Below, one piece after another: positions 1 through 9,541 of a DNA stretch of 48,520 bases. The stretch lies in NCBI GenBank assembly GCA_902532195.1, contig CACAHE010000001.1, forward strand, positions 1 through 48,520. Direction: 5' to 3'. The position numbers and the translations under genes are program-made. The stretch comes from an uncultured Pelagibacteraceae bacterium. Lineage in GTDB: Bacteria; Pseudomonadota; Alphaproteobacteria; Pelagibacterales; Pelagibacteraceae. The notes below the pieces were generated by a model. It searched no databases, had not been told where the DNA came from, and saw only the letters and a list, made by a program, of their open reading frames with translations. Position 1 is the stretch's first letter. Every line of letters begins with the position of its first letter.

Positions 1-637
1 CAAAACAATTTTTATCTTGCATATAAATTAGTTTTAGTTTGGCATTTACATAATTAGAAAAACTTCCATGTCTTTCTAAATGATCAGGAGCGATATTTAA
101 TATCATTGCAATATTAGTTTTGAAAAATTTACTATATTCAATTTGATAAGATGAAGCTTCAATAACAAATTGAGTATTTTTTTTTATATTTTTTTCTGAT
201 AGTACGGGCTTTCCAATATTTCCAATTAATCTAACGTCTTTTCCATGGTTTCTTAAAACCTCATATAATAATTTAGCTGTAGTTGATTTGCCGTTTGTTC
301 CCGTTATTGTAGTTTTAAAATTATTAACATTTTTTAAATAAAAAATATCTAGATCACTTATAATTTTGTGATTATTGTTTTTAAGACTTTTATTTAAATT
401 GCATTTTTTTTTGTTTATTCCTGGACTTAGTACTATAAAATCAAACCTTATTAGATTTTTCGATTGTGATTTTTGTAAAATGTATTTTTTTAATTTATTT
501 GGAATTTTTTTTTTATTATCATCAAAAATTAATACGTCATTTTCTTTTTTTAAGTAATTAAAACAAGATTTCCCTGTTATGCCATAGCCATAAATTAAGA
601 TTTTTTTTTTTTTGAATATATTTCTCAAATTGAGCAT
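1..637 (-). CDS. murD: UDP-N-acetylmuramoylalanine--D-glutamate ligase MurD (C-terminus outside window)
   Basis: MurD adds D-glutamate to UDP-MurNAc-L-Ala in the cytoplasm during peptidoglycan precursor synthesis. The minus strand is open from an ATG at 637-635 to the window edge, giving about 212 residues, roughly the first half of a typical MurD. The N-terminal nucleotide-binding-like segment (ILIYGYGITGKS) is followed by the Mur ligase ATP loop GTNGKSTTAK near residue 113, then EASSYQIE and LNIAPDHLERHGS, which are characteristic of MurD rather than MurC, MurE or MurF. The start overlaps the mraY stop by one base (TAATG), so translation is probably coupled. It is the last visible gene of the dcw operon; ftsW, murG and murC would be expected beyond the edge. 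Confidence 0.93.
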   Translation of the reverse strand, partial: MLNLRNIFKKKKILIYGYGITGKSCFNYLKKENDVLIFDDNKKKIPNKLKKYILQKSQSKNLIRFDFIVLSPGINKKKCNLNKSLKNNNHKIISDLDIFYLKNVNNFKTTITGTNGKSTTAKLLYEVLRNHGKDVRLIGNIGKPVLSEKNIKKNTQFVIEASSYQIEYSKFFKTNIAMILNIAPDHLERHGSFSNYVNAKLKLIYMQDKNCF

Positions 638-1722
638 TATCTTAATTTAAGAGTAGCTAAACCTATCATTGCCAAAATAATTGAAATTATCCAAAATCTA
701 ACAACTATTGTTGACTCGGCCCAACCTTTTTTTTCAAAATGGTGATGGATTGGTGCCATCTTAAAAATTCTTTTACCAGTTAGCTTATATGATATTACCT
801 GAACTATTACTGAAACCGCCTCTAATACAAAAAGTCCACCTGTTATTGCTAGCACAATTTCATGTTTTGTTATAATTCCTACAGTTCCTAGAGAACCTCC
901 TAAAGCTAATGAACCAGTATCACCCATAAAAATTTTTGCAGGTGGAGCGTTAAACCATAAAAAGCCTATGCAAGCACCAATTATAGAACCACAGAAAACT
1001 GATACCTCTCCAACATCTCTGATGTAAGGAATTAATAGATATTCTGAAAATACAACATTTCCAGTTACATAACTAATAAATGCAAAGCATGAAGCAACTA
1101 GAATTACTGGTACTGTGGCTAAACCATCCAATCCATCAGTAAGATTAACTGCATTTGATGAGCCTACAATTATAAAAACATAAAATGGAATAAAAAACCA
1201 CCCAAGATTAATAACCAAATTTTTAAAAAAAGGTAGATATAAATTTTTTAATTCTGGAGTATCTGAAAATAAAGTAAAAATTCCAATTCCAATTAAAGCT
1301 AAAATAATTTGCCAAATTATTTTTATTTTAAAAGATATTCCTAAAGAATTTTTATTTTTTATTTTCTTATAATCATCATACGCACCTAATGCACCGAATG
1401 AAGCTACTATAAATATTAAAAACCATATATATGGATTTTTTAAATCTCCCCATAACAACACCCCAGAAAATAAGCCTAACAGAATTAATAATCCTCCCAT
1501 TGTTGGAGTTCCAATTTTTTTAATAATATGCTCCTCTGGTCCATCTTCCCTTATTGGGTCTAACATTTTTCTAGAGGAAAAAAAATTTATAAATGGATTA
1601 CCTACAAGAAATACAACTAGCATTGATGTAAACATTGCCAATCCTGTTCTAACAGTAAGAAACTTAAATACATTTAAGAATGAAAAAATTTCTACAAAAC
1701 TTGAAAGTAAACTATAAAGCAT
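637..1722 (-). CDS. mraY: Phospho-N-acetylmuramoyl-pentapeptide-transferase MraY
   Basis: MraY transfers phospho-MurNAc-pentapeptide to undecaprenyl phosphate, making lipid I at the inner membrane. The 361-residue protein has the family's usual length and about ten hydrophobic segments. Diagnostic motifs are visible: GTPTMGG near residue 72, a DDYKK segment near 116, NLTDGLDGLA near 195, FMGDTGSLALGG near 265 and the late cytoplasmic PIHHHFE, which is nearly invariant in MraY. The ATG at 1722 lies inside the end of the murE-murF fusion (11-base overlap), and the stop overlaps the murD start. Identification is secure. Confidence 0.97.
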   Translation of the reverse strand: MLYSLLSSFVEIFSFLNVFKFLTVRTGLAMFTSMLVVFLVGNPFINFFSSRKMLDPIREDGPEEHIIKKIGTPTMGGLLILLGLFSGVLLWGDLKNPYIWFLIFIVASFGALGAYDDYKKIKNKNSLGISFKIKIIWQIILALIGIGIFTLFSDTPELKNLYLPFFKNLVINLGWFFIPFYVFIIVGSSNAVNLTDGLDGLATVPVILVASCFAFISYVTGNVVFSEYLLIPYIRDVGEVSVFCGSIIGACIGFLWFNAPPAKIFMGDTGSLALGGSLGTVGIITKHEIVLAITGGLFVLEAVSVIVQVISYKLTGKRIFKMAPIHHHFEKKGWAESTIVVRFWIISIILAMIGLATLKLR

Positions 1723-4558
1723 TAAATCGACCTTTTTTTATTTTTGAAATCATACTGTTTAGTCCTGTTGCATTTGAACCTTTAATCATCAAATAATCAT
1801 TATTGTTTAAACCATTTTTTATTAAATCAAAAACTTGTTTTTTATTAACTAATATTTTTCCTCTTTTTTGTGTTTTAATTTTGTTAAATGTGCCTTTTAT
1901 GTGTTTACCATAAACATAGACTTTATTTATATTTGATTTATTTACGATTTTTGAAGCCTCTTTATGAAGTTTTTTTGAAAATTTTCCTAATTCCAACATA
2001 TCTCCAAGTAAAATGTTTTTTTGATAAGATTTTATATTCATTCTGTCAAAATTATTTATTGCAAATTTTAGCGACAATGGATTGGAATTATAACTTTCAT
2101 CAACTAAATTAATAACTTTATTACCTTTTTTTATTTTAATTAAATTTCCTCGCCCAGTTGGCAGTGTGCAGTTGTAAAAAATATTTTTTTTTAATTTTTT
2201 AACTTCAAAGTAATTTGACATTACAGCTATTGCAGCGAGTAAGTTCATAGCTTGATTAATTAATTTTCTTTTTATAATAAATTTTTTAATAATTTTATTT
2301 ATTTTTACTACAAATATACATTTGTTTGTTTTTTTTACTATTTTAATTAAATGTATATCTGCATCTTTGTTTATTCCAAATGATAAGATTTTAAGATTTT
2401 TTTTTAATGCTTTATTCTTAAAAAAATTATAGTAATTATCGTCTTTATTTAAAACAACGGCACCACCTGGTAGAATATTATCAATTATTTCAGATTTAGC
2501 AGATGCGATTTCGTTTAAATTATTAAAATTTTTAATATGAGCATGAGAAACATTTGTTATTACTGCCAAATTTGGAGAAATTAATTTAGTTAATTTGTTT
2601 ATTTCCCCTTTTCGATCCATGCCAGCTTCAAAAATTCCAAAGACATCATTTTTTTGAATGTTAAAAATACTTAGAGGTACGCCATATTTATTATTAAATG
2701 ATTTTTTAGAATAGGTTGTAGGAAAAATTTTATTTAAACTTTGTCCAATCAATTCTTTTAATGAAGTTTTTCCTGAACTACCAGTTATAGCAATACTATT
2801 TATTGTAGATGATTTTCTAATTACTGAAGAACATTTAGTTAATAGATATAATGAGTCTCTTACTTTTATTTTTTTTTTATTAATTTTTCCAAAATTTCTT
2901 TCTACTATTGCTATTTTAGCTCCATTATTTAAAGCATTATTAGCAAATCTATTGCCATCATTTTTTTTACCTTTTATTGCAAAAAATATGCTTTTATTAT
3001 TAACTTGTTTTGAATTAATTGACGCTGAACTAATTGATTGTTTCAATATAAAACTTTTATTTTTTAAATTTTCATTAATAATATTTGATTTTAAGTTATT
3101 AGATAATTTTTTATTTTTTATTTTGATATTTTTTAATATACATTTTGTATCAGAAAAAAACTTTTTAAATCTATACTCTTGATAATTTTCATGGCCTTTG
3201 CCTGCTATAATGAGTATATCTCCAGAACTTAAATTTTTAATAGCCAATGAAATAGCTTTTTCTCTTGATGAAATTTCTAATAATTTTGATTTATCAATTG
3301 CTTTTTTTACATCTGATCTAATTTTTTTTGGATCTTCTTTTCTAGGATTATCATCAGTCAGGTAAATATTGTCGCAATATTTATTTGCAATATTGCCCAT
3401 AATTTTTCTTTTTGGCTTGTCCCTTTCTCCACCACATCCAAAAACAATTGAAATTTTACTTAATTTAAATTGCTCTCTTACACTTAAGATGCAATTTAAT
3501 AGAGCATCTGGAGTATGTGCATAATCTAATATTACTCTAGAATTATTTTTGATTCTTCCAATCTCTTGAAGTCTGCCATAAGCTGGTTTTATCGTAGAAA
3601 TCGATTTAATTATTTTATTCATGGGCACTTTAAGTGAGTTTGCTGCTAAAATTGCCATTAAAATATTTTTTATTTGAATTTTTCCAATTAAAAATGTTTT
3701 AATTGTATAAATTTTATTATTAAATTTAAATGTTATATATTGATATTTTCCAAAATAATTATGACTGATAACAATTAAATTAGATCTTTTTTTACCAATT
3801 GTAATTAATTCAGAATTATTTTTACTAGCAATTTTTTTTATTTTTTTAGATTCTTTTATATCATTATCAAATATTACTTTAGATTTTTTTTTCATCAAAT
3901 TTTTAAATAGCAACATTTTCGAATTGAAATATTCTTTAAAAGATTTATGGTAGTCTAAATGATCTCTTGAAAAATTTGTAAATATTCCCAAATCGAACTT
4001 AACGCCATCAAGTCTATGCTGTTTAAGACCATGGCTTGATGCTTCAAGAATTACATTTTCAATACCTCTTTTTTTTTGATCACCGAGTGCTTTGTGTAAT
4101 GTAATAGGATCTAATGTTGTATTATTACTGGTTCTGTTTGAGTTATTTGTAAAAATTCCAAGTGTACCAATAGAAGCAACTTTAAAATTATTTTTTTTTA
4201 AAATTTGAAAAAAGAAATTTGCTATTGAAGATTTTCCATTTGTTCCGGTTACAGCAATTAAATTTTTAGGTTTTAATTTATAAATTTTGGAACAGGCTTC
4301 CGATAATAATTTTCTAGGATTTTTACTTTTAATATAAAGTACACCTTCTTTATGCCCCTGTGCTTGCTGGTTAGATACAATGATTTTTGCACCATTTTTA
4401 ATCGCATCTTGAATAAACTTATTCCCGTTTGATTTATTACCTTTAATTGCAAAAAAAATATCTCCCTTTTTACATTTTTTACTATTAAAATTTATTCTAT
4501 TAAATTTTTGATAGTGATATTTCTTATCAATTTTATCTATGATATTTCCAATATACAT
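1712..4558 (-). CDS. murE-murF: Fused MurE-MurF: UDP-MurNAc-tripeptide synthetase / D-Ala-D-Ala adding enzyme
   Basis: One uninterrupted 948-codon frame carries two complete Mur ligases. Residues 1 to about 475 are MurE, which adds the third, diamino acid residue. It has an N-terminal substrate domain, ATP loop GTNGKS at 105-110 and DNPR at 403-406, the motif associated with meso-diaminopimelate specificity. Residues about 505-948 are MurF, which adds D-Ala-D-Ala: a new N-terminal domain (KSIFFAIKGKKNDGNRF), ATP loop GSSGKT at 593-598 and the C-terminal ligase domain. A Lys/Asn-rich linker of about 30 residues joins them. In most bacteria these are two adjacent genes in this order, so the fusion looks like loss of the intergenic stop. 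MurE-MurF fusions are known elsewhere, for example in Bordetella. Confidence 0.95.
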   Translation of the reverse strand: MYIGNIIDKIDKKYHYQKFNRINFNSKKCKKGDIFFAIKGNKSNGNKFIQDAIKNGAKIIVSNQQAQGHKEGVLYIKSKNPRKLLSEACSKIYKLKPKNLIAVTGTNGKSSIANFFFQILKKNNFKVASIGTLGIFTNNSNRTSNNTTLDPITLHKALGDQKKRGIENVILEASSHGLKQHRLDGVKFDLGIFTNFSRDHLDYHKSFKEYFNSKMLLFKNLMKKKSKVIFDNDIKESKKIKKIASKNNSELITIGKKRSNLIVISHNYFGKYQYITFKFNNKIYTIKTFLIGKIQIKNILMAILAANSLKVPMNKIIKSISTIKPAYGRLQEIGRIKNNSRVILDYAHTPDALLNCILSVREQFKLSKISIVFGCGGERDKPKRKIMGNIANKYCDNIYLTDDNPRKEDPKKIRSDVKKAIDKSKLLEISSREKAISLAIKNLSSGDILIIAGKGHENYQEYRFKKFFSDTKCILKNIKIKNKKLSNNLKSNIINENLKNKSFILKQSISSASINSKQVNNKSIFFAIKGKKNDGNRFANNALNNGAKIAIVERNFGKINKKKIKVRDSLYLLTKCSSVIRKSSTINSIAITGSSGKTSLKELIGQSLNKIFPTTYSKKSFNNKYGVPLSIFNIQKNDVFGIFEAGMDRKGEINKLTKLISPNLAVITNVSHAHIKNFNNLNEIASAKSEIIDNILPGGAVVLNKDDNYYNFFKNKALKKNLKILSFGINKDADIHLIKIVKKTNKCIFVVKINKIIKKFIIKRKLINQAMNLLAAIAVMSNYFEVKKLKKNIFYNCTLPTGRGNLIKIKKGNKVINLVDESYNSNPLSLKFAINNFDRMNIKSYQKNILLGDMLELGKFSKKLHKEASKIVNKSNINKVYVYGKHIKGTFNKIKTQKRGKILVNKKQVFDLIKNGLNNNDYLMIKGSNATGLNSMISKIKKGRFNAL

Positions 4559-4576
4559 TTATTTAATTTTAAAATC

Positions 4577-6247
4577 TTAGTATTTTGTGGCTAAAATTGG
4601 TCCAATATTTTCAATTATTTTTCCCGCTATTTCAACAGATGTCCAACCAGCTGTGTTAAATGGAGTTCCTACAAATGATCCAGGCTTATTCCTATATTTA
4701 TAAATATAATTTTTTGAAAGTTTTGGTTCATCTAAAATAACAATTAGAACAAATTTAGGATTCGAAATTGGAAATATTGCTGCAAAAGTGTTTACTCTAG
4801 CTTTTGAGTATCCACCCAAAGAAGATTTTTGGGCTGTACCTGTTTTTCCAGCAACCTCATATCCTGGAACATTAGCAAATCCAGCAGTACCTTCTTTGTT
4901 TGTAACTATTTTTCTAAGAGCTGCATTAACTTTGTCTGATACTCCTTTATTTAGTATCTGCGTTTTGTTCATTTTATTAAAATTTTGTTTTTTAATTAGT
5001 GTTGGATTTATATCAAATCCTCCATTTGAAATAATTGAATATCCTTTTGCAAGTTGCAATGGCGTAGTTGTTATACCATGTCCAAATGCTGCTGTAGCTA
5101 ATTTACACTTTCCCCATCTAAATGGAATTGGCTCTCCAACTTCTTCTATATCGAATTCAATTTTTTTTAATACTCCAATCTTTTTCAAAAATTCACTAAA
5201 TTTTTCTATTCCAATTTTTTGACCAATTCTAACTGATCCAATATTTCCAGATCTGATCAGAATTTCCTCAGCTGTTAAATTTGATGGAATTTCTTCATCA
5301 TATTCTCTAATTAAAAATTTTCCACATGTTAGTTGTTTTTTTAAATCTAAAAATTGAGTTTCAGGTTCGATGATATTTTCATTAATACCAGCCGCAAATG
5401 TAAAAGTTTTAAATACAGACCCCAACTCATAAACACCTTTGGTTGCTCTATTAATATAGTTAACATCTTTTATACTTTCTCTTTTATTAAGATCAAAATC
5501 AGGTAAAGAAATCATTGAAAGAACTTCTCCAGTATTAATATCCATTAAAATTGATGCACTTCCTAAATAATTAAAAAAATTTTTAGCTTTTATAAGCTCC
5601 TCTCTTATTAAATGTTGCAAATATATATCCATTGACAACTGTAAAGGTTGACTTTTTTTTCTTAGCTCATAGTCATATTTTTTTTCAATTCCAGAAATAC
5701 CATTATTATTATCATCAATTTGCCCGATTACATGACTAAATAAATTTTTATGAGGATATATCCTAGAAATTTTTTCCTCGTAGATTAAGGACTTATCTCC
5801 AAGAAGAATTATTTTATCAAGTTTATCTTGGGTGATTTTTTTTTGTAAATAAAAAAATTTATCTCCATTTAATTTTTTTATAACTTCATCAAAATTTTTA
5901 TTAGGAAATATTAACTTTAAGTTAAGAATTAAATTTTTTTTATTAATAACTAAGTTTGGGTTTATTCCAACATTTGTCATCATAATTGTTTTGGCTAAAA
6001 TGTTTCCAGATCTATCTACAATACTCGCTCTGTAGTCTGTTTTATCTAGATTTATTTTTTTAGACTCTAATTCTAAAGATCCAAGATAAATAGCTTTTGA
6101 TGAAAAAATTATGGAAATAATAAGAAAAACAAAAAAAATAAATGCAATCCGATTAAATGAAATACTTAAACCTGATTTTGACTGTTTATAAGAAAATTCA
6201 TCTTCATAATCCTCAAGAATTAGACCTTTCTTTTTAATTATTTTCAT
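4577..6247 (-). CDS. ftsI: Peptidoglycan D,D-transpeptidase FtsI (penicillin-binding protein 3)
   Basis: FtsI crosslinks septal peptidoglycan as part of the divisome. A short cytoplasmic tail precedes one membrane anchor (about residues 32-50), then a PBP dimerisation domain, then a transpeptidase domain with all three catalytic motifs: SVFK at 277-280 (nucleophile Ser277, Lys280), SGN at 333-335 and KTGTAQ from 468. Length (556) fits class B PBPs. It lies between ftsL (14-base overlap) and murE-murF (18-base gap), the usual dcw position. Position and monofunctional architecture favour FtsI over the elongation enzyme PBP2. Confidence 0.95.
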   Translation of the reverse strand: MKIIKKKGLILEDYEDEFSYKQSKSGLSISFNRIAFIFFVFLIISIIFSSKAIYLGSLELESKKINLDKTDYRASIVDRSGNILAKTIMMTNVGINPNLVINKKNLILNLKLIFPNKNFDEVIKKLNGDKFFYLQKKITQDKLDKIILLGDKSLIYEEKISRIYPHKNLFSHVIGQIDDNNNGISGIEKKYDYELRKKSQPLQLSMDIYLQHLIREELIKAKNFFNYLGSASILMDINTGEVLSMISLPDFDLNKRESIKDVNYINRATKGVYELGSVFKTFTFAAGINENIIEPETQFLDLKKQLTCGKFLIREYDEEIPSNLTAEEILIRSGNIGSVRIGQKIGIEKFSEFLKKIGVLKKIEFDIEEVGEPIPFRWGKCKLATAAFGHGITTTPLQLAKGYSIISNGGFDINPTLIKKQNFNKMNKTQILNKGVSDKVNAALRKIVTNKEGTAGFANVPGYEVAGKTGTAQKSSLGGYSKARVNTFAAIFPISNPKFVLIVILDEPKLSKNYIYKYRNKPGSFVGTPFNTAGWTSVEIAGKIIENIGPILATKY

Positions 6248-6554
6248 TACTTCTTTCTACTTCTACTATTTCATCGATTATAATTTTCTTTTTATCAAAA
6301 TAAATTTTTTTAAAATTTTCAATATCAGATGGTATTAAATCATTCTCAAAAAAATTTTTTTGGTACTCAAGTAATTTTTTTGGTGAACTTAAAAAATTAT
6401 AATCAAGCAAAACCAATTCATATTTATCATTTAAAATTCTTAGATCCTCTTTTAAGTTAAATATTTGACTATCAATTTTTTTTGATGAATTTTTAGTTAT
6501 CACAGTTGATACCACCAAAATAAAAATTATAAAAATAATTGAGATTTTTTTCAT
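6234..6554 (-). CDS. ftsL: Putative cell division protein FtsL
   Basis: This 106-residue protein has one N-terminal membrane segment (about residues 4-20), followed by a charged helical stretch with heptad-like leucine and isoleucine spacing (about 27-65) and a polar tail. That is the bitopic coiled-coil layout of FtsL, which partners FtsB and FtsQ in the periplasm during septation. FtsL is poorly conserved, so the name rests mainly on position: it sits between rsmH and ftsI, overlapping rsmH by 4 bases and ftsI by 14. I see no diagnostic residue motif, so the assignment is by synteny and topology. Confidence 0.75.
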   Translation of the reverse strand: MKKISIIFIIFILVVSTVITKNSSKKIDSQIFNLKEDLRILNDKYELVLLDYNFLSSPKKLLEYQKNFFENDLIPSDIENFKKIYFDKKKIIIDEIVEVERSNENN

Positions 6555-7555
6555 AGGCTATTCCCCATGTTTTCAATGTTTATTAAGTAACTAAATTTTT
6601 TTATAAGTTCAGAAAAATCACTTTTGTTAGAAATTTTTATACCATATCTCAATTTTGCCGACCTGGAGCTTGGATTAATATTTAGTTCAGTATTTGATGG
6701 TATGATAGGTTTTCTTTTATTTAATTTAAATAATCGATTTTCATTAGATATTATTGGAAGATATCTTGAAGAGCTAGATTTTTCAGAATAATTCTTAAAA
6801 AAAAATTTAACTATTTTATCTTCTATTGAGTGAAAGGTAACCACAACTATTATTCCACCAATTGGGATTATTTTGAATGAATTTATTAAACCATTAATGA
6901 GTTCGCTAATTTCTTGATTTACAAATATTCTTAATGCTTGAAAAACTTTAGTTGAGTTGTGTATTTTTTTTTTATTATTTTTTTTTACATAGTTTATAAT
7001 TCTAACTAAATCTTGAGTGCTTATTTCTTTTCTTTTTCTAAACTCGCATATTTTTTTAGCTATTGTTTTTGATTTAAATTCTTCTCCAAAATGTTTAAAA
7101 ATTTTTTGAAGACTTTTTTCATCCAAATGATTGATGGTTTCTTTAGCAGAAAATTTATTGATTCCCATGCACATGTTAAGTTTTCCATTGTGATTAAATG
7201 AGAGACCTTTTTTTGGATCATTAATTTGAATAGATGAATAACCTAGATCAAAAAGAACGCCTTTTATTTTGTGCTTAGAACAATTTAACTGACTTATTTC
7301 ACTAAATTTTTTGTTTTCAAAATTAAATCTATCTCCAAATTTTAATTTGATTTGATTTGCTATCTTTTGTGTTTCGATATCACGATCTAAAGCTATAATT
7401 TTATTTGATTTATTTTCTAAAATTTTTTTTGAGTAACCGCCCTGTCCAAACGTACAATCAATAAATGTGCCACCATAATGAGGGGAAATAATGCTTATTA
7501 ATTCATCAAGCAATACTGGAAAATGTTTTTTTTCCAGTTTTATGGTGGCATTCAT
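6551..7555 (-). CDS. rsmH: 16S rRNA (cytosine-1402-N4)-methyltransferase RsmH
   Basis: RsmH (formerly MraW) uses S-adenosylmethionine to methylate N4 of C1402 in 16S rRNA, tuning the ribosomal P site. The N-terminus HFPVLLDELI is typical, as are the SAM-binding loop DCTFGQGGYSKKIL (about residues 34-47), LFDLGYSS near 96, and the late FHSIEDKIVK and SRSAKLR segments. Length (334) is normal. In most dcw clusters it follows mraZ directly; here ftsZ separates them, with an 18-base gap between the ftsZ stop and this ATG. Confidence 0.96.
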   Translation of the reverse strand: MNATIKLEKKHFPVLLDELISIISPHYGGTFIDCTFGQGGYSKKILENKSNKIIALDRDIETQKIANQIKLKFGDRFNFENKKFSEISQLNCSKHKIKGVLFDLGYSSIQINDPKKGLSFNHNGKLNMCMGINKFSAKETINHLDEKSLQKIFKHFGEEFKSKTIAKKICEFRKRKEISTQDLVRIINYVKKNNKKKIHNSTKVFQALRIFVNQEISELINGLINSFKIIPIGGIIVVVTFHSIEDKIVKFFFKNYSEKSSSSRYLPIISNENRLFKLNKRKPIIPSNTELNINPSSRSAKLRYGIKISNKSDFSELIKKFSYLINIENMGNSL

Positions 7556-7573
7556 TTATTTTTTTGAAGACCA

Positions 7574-9025
7574 TTAATTTTTTTGTCTTCGCAAAAATGC
7601 TGGTATTTCGAGCTCATCCTCTTCTGAGCTTTCATCTGTTTCAAATGAAGTAAAATCCTCTTCTGTGTTACTTTCATTCTCTGAATTGAATAATTCTGGG
7701 CCGTTTGAGTCTATCTCAAAGTTTTCTAAACCATTTGAAATTTTATCTTCTTGTGTTTCAGTTCCAGTAGTTGTTTCTTCAGGTGTGTTCTCTAAACTTT
7801 CAGTTATGGTTTCATTTTGAAGTTCTGCATTTTCATTTTGAATTTCCTCTGATACTAGATCATTATTTTGCTCCAAAACTGATTGTTGTTCTACCTCATT
7901 TTCTAACTTTAATGCTGTGGCTCCATCAGAAACAGGTGATGAAAAAATATTAGAAAAGTTATTATTTTGTGCAGCTCCACCATTTTGAAAATCTGAATAA
8001 CCAGGATTTCTATTTTGTATTCTATGAACCATGTTAATAACTGATTTAGAATCTGGTAGTTGTCCGTCAAGAGCTGTTGCAACAATCGAAACTCTTATTT
8101 TCCCTTCTAGAGCATGATCAATTATTGAGCCATTGATTATTTCGGCTTCTGAATCAACTTCAGATCTTATTTTATTAACAATTTCATCTACTTCAAAAAG
8201 AGTCAGATCTTCTCCTCCGGTTATATTTATTAATAATCCTTTTGCTCCTTTAAGAGAATAATCGTCAATTAATGGATTATTTAAAGCAAGTTCAGTAGCT
8301 TTTGCTGCTCTTCCTTCTCCTTCGGCTTCTCCAGTTCCCATCATTGCTTTACCCATGGAGCTCATTACTGTTTCTACATCAGCAAAATCTAGATTAACAA
8401 GACCATCTTTAACCATTAAATCTGTAATACTTTGAACGCCGTGTCTTAGTACACTATTAGATAGTTGAAATGATTCTTTATAAGTTGTTTTTTCATTTGC
8501 TATCTTAAATAAATTTTGGTTTGGAATTACAATTATAGTATCAACATGTTTTCTTAATTCTTCCAATCCTTCTTGACCTCTTCTCATTCTTGAAGGTGCT
8601 TCGTATAAGAAAGGAAGTGTAACAACTCCAACTGTAAGAATATTGAGTTCCTTAGCGGCTCTAGCAATCACATGTGCTGCTCCAGTTCCTGTTCCTCCTC
8701 CCATGCCTGCGGTGATAAACACCATGTTTGCACCCTTTAGTAAATCAACTATGTCATTAAGAGATTCATCTGCTGCTGCTCTTCCAATTTCATGTTTTGC
8801 TCCAGCTCCTAAGCCTTTGGTAAGATTTACACCAATTTGAACTCTTGCTTTAGCTTTACTAGATTTTAAATCTTGCGCATCTGTATTTACTGCAACAAAT
8901 TCTACTCCTTCCACGCCTGCATCAATCATTTCGTTAATTGCATTTCCACCTGCGCCTCCTACTCCCAAAACTAAAATTCTTGGTTTTAATTCTTTAATGT
9001 CTGGTGCTCTAAAGTTAATTGTCAT
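7574..9025 (-). CDS. ftsZ: Cell division GTPase FtsZ
   Basis: FtsZ is the tubulin-like GTPase that forms the division ring. The GTP-binding signature GGGTGTG is at 109-115, preceded by the N-terminal GVGGAGGNA loop. The globular core ends near residue 320. A roughly 150-residue linker rich in Glu, Asn, Ser and Thr follows, then the conserved C-terminal peptide IPAFLRRQ (474-481), which binds FtsA and ZipA-type tethers. Length (483) is on the long side because of the linker, as in many alphaproteobacteria. The gene lies directly after mraZ and before rsmH instead of at the distal end of the dcw cluster. An unusually strong ribosome binding site precedes it. Confidence 0.98.
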   Translation of the reverse strand: MTINFRAPDIKELKPRILVLGVGGAGGNAINEMIDAGVEGVEFVAVNTDAQDLKSSKAKARVQIGVNLTKGLGAGAKHEIGRAAADESLNDIVDLLKGANMVFITAGMGGGTGTGAAHVIARAAKELNILTVGVVTLPFLYEAPSRMRRGQEGLEELRKHVDTIIVIPNQNLFKIANEKTTYKESFQLSNSVLRHGVQSITDLMVKDGLVNLDFADVETVMSSMGKAMMGTGEAEGEGRAAKATELALNNPLIDDYSLKGAKGLLINITGGEDLTLFEVDEIVNKIRSEVDSEAEIINGSIIDHALEGKIRVSIVATALDGQLPDSKSVINMVHRIQNRNPGYSDFQNGGAAQNNNFSNIFSSPVSDGATALKLENEVEQQSVLEQNNDLVSEEIQNENAELQNETITESLENTPEETTTGTETQEDKISNGLENFEIDSNGPELFNSENESNTEEDFTSFETDESSEEDELEIPAFLRRQKN

Positions 9026-9030
9026 TTTTT

Positions 9031-9038
9031 CCCCCTCT
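9031..9038 (-). promoter_or_regulatory. Strong Shine-Dalgarno sequence of ftsZ
   Basis: Read on the minus strand this is AGAGGGGG, five A residues before the ftsZ ATG. Most genes in this AT-rich window have weak or unrecognisable sites, so a run of five G stands out. It would support high FtsZ synthesis from a transcript shared with low-copy proteins. The function is inferred from position and base pairing to the 16S rRNA tail. Confidence 0.7.
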
Positions 9039-9039
9039 A

Positions 9040-9495
9040 TTAGTTATTTAGTTTTTGCTCCCATTTAAGACTTGCTCTTAAAATATTTGATTTTTTCTTT
9101 GCTATTGCCTTAAATTTTTCAAATGTTGTTGGTTCCCAAATTTGGAAGGTTTTACCTTGACCAACAAACAACATACTATTTTTGATTTTTGCATGTTTTA
9201 ATAATTTTGATATTAATAAAATTCTTCCTTCACTATCAAATTGAAGGTTTACACTTTCTGATAATATTGATGTTGCAAAATAATCTTTTTTTTCTTCAAA
9301 TGGATTTAATGAATCTATTGTGTTTGAAATTTTTTCAATTCTATCTTGTGGCCATGCTTCTATGCATTGATTGTTAAAAGATGGATAACAAATTACTCCA
9401 TTGTAACCTAAATTTGACAAGTAAGATCTAAAAGAAGCCGGCACAGAAACCCTTCCCTTTTTGTCCAGTTTGTTTTCGTAAGTAGATAAAAACAT
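9040..9495 (-). CDS. mraZ: Transcriptional regulator / division protein MraZ
   Basis: MraZ is a small AbrB-fold DNA-binding protein that represses its own dcw operon by binding tandem repeats upstream. The N-terminus ([22 protein letters not shown]) shows the first swapped-hairpin domain; a second copy ([20 protein letters not shown]) lies near residues 84-103. Length (151) is typical. It is the first gene of the operon, 14 bases before ftsZ, and three evenly spaced candidate MraZ boxes lie just upstream of its start. Confidence 0.95.
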   Translation of the reverse strand: MFLSTYENKLDKKGRVSVPASFRSYLSNLGYNGVICYPSFNNQCIEAWPQDRIEKISNTIDSLNPFEEKKDYFATSILSESVNLQFDSEGRILLISKLLKHAKIKNSMLFVGQGKTFQIWEPTTFEKFKAIAKKKSNILRASLKWEQKLNN

Positions 9496-9510
9496 AGTTC
9501 ATAAATATAA

Positions 9511-9541
9511 CCCAATTTGGGTTTTTATGGGATATTATGGG
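9511..9541 (-). promoter_or_regulatory. Candidate MraZ operator (three TGGG boxes at 10-base spacing)
   Basis: On the plus strand TGGG occurs at 9518-9521, 9528-9531 and 9538-9541, exactly ten bases apart. This matches the TGGGN-plus-five-base-spacer repeats described for E. coli MraZ. An inverted CCCA at 9511-9514 makes CCCAATTTGGG (9511-9521) palindromic. Relative to mraZ transcription the boxes read CCCA, the opposite orientation to E. coli, but the helical phasing is the same. The operator covers the -10 and the start region of the predicted promoter, consistent with autorepression. Confidence 0.6.

Noticed and set aside
4788..5222. 144-codon open frame on the plus strand
   Set aside because: It lies wholly antisense to the ftsI transpeptidase domain, has no recognisable motif and mirrors the codon pattern of that gene.
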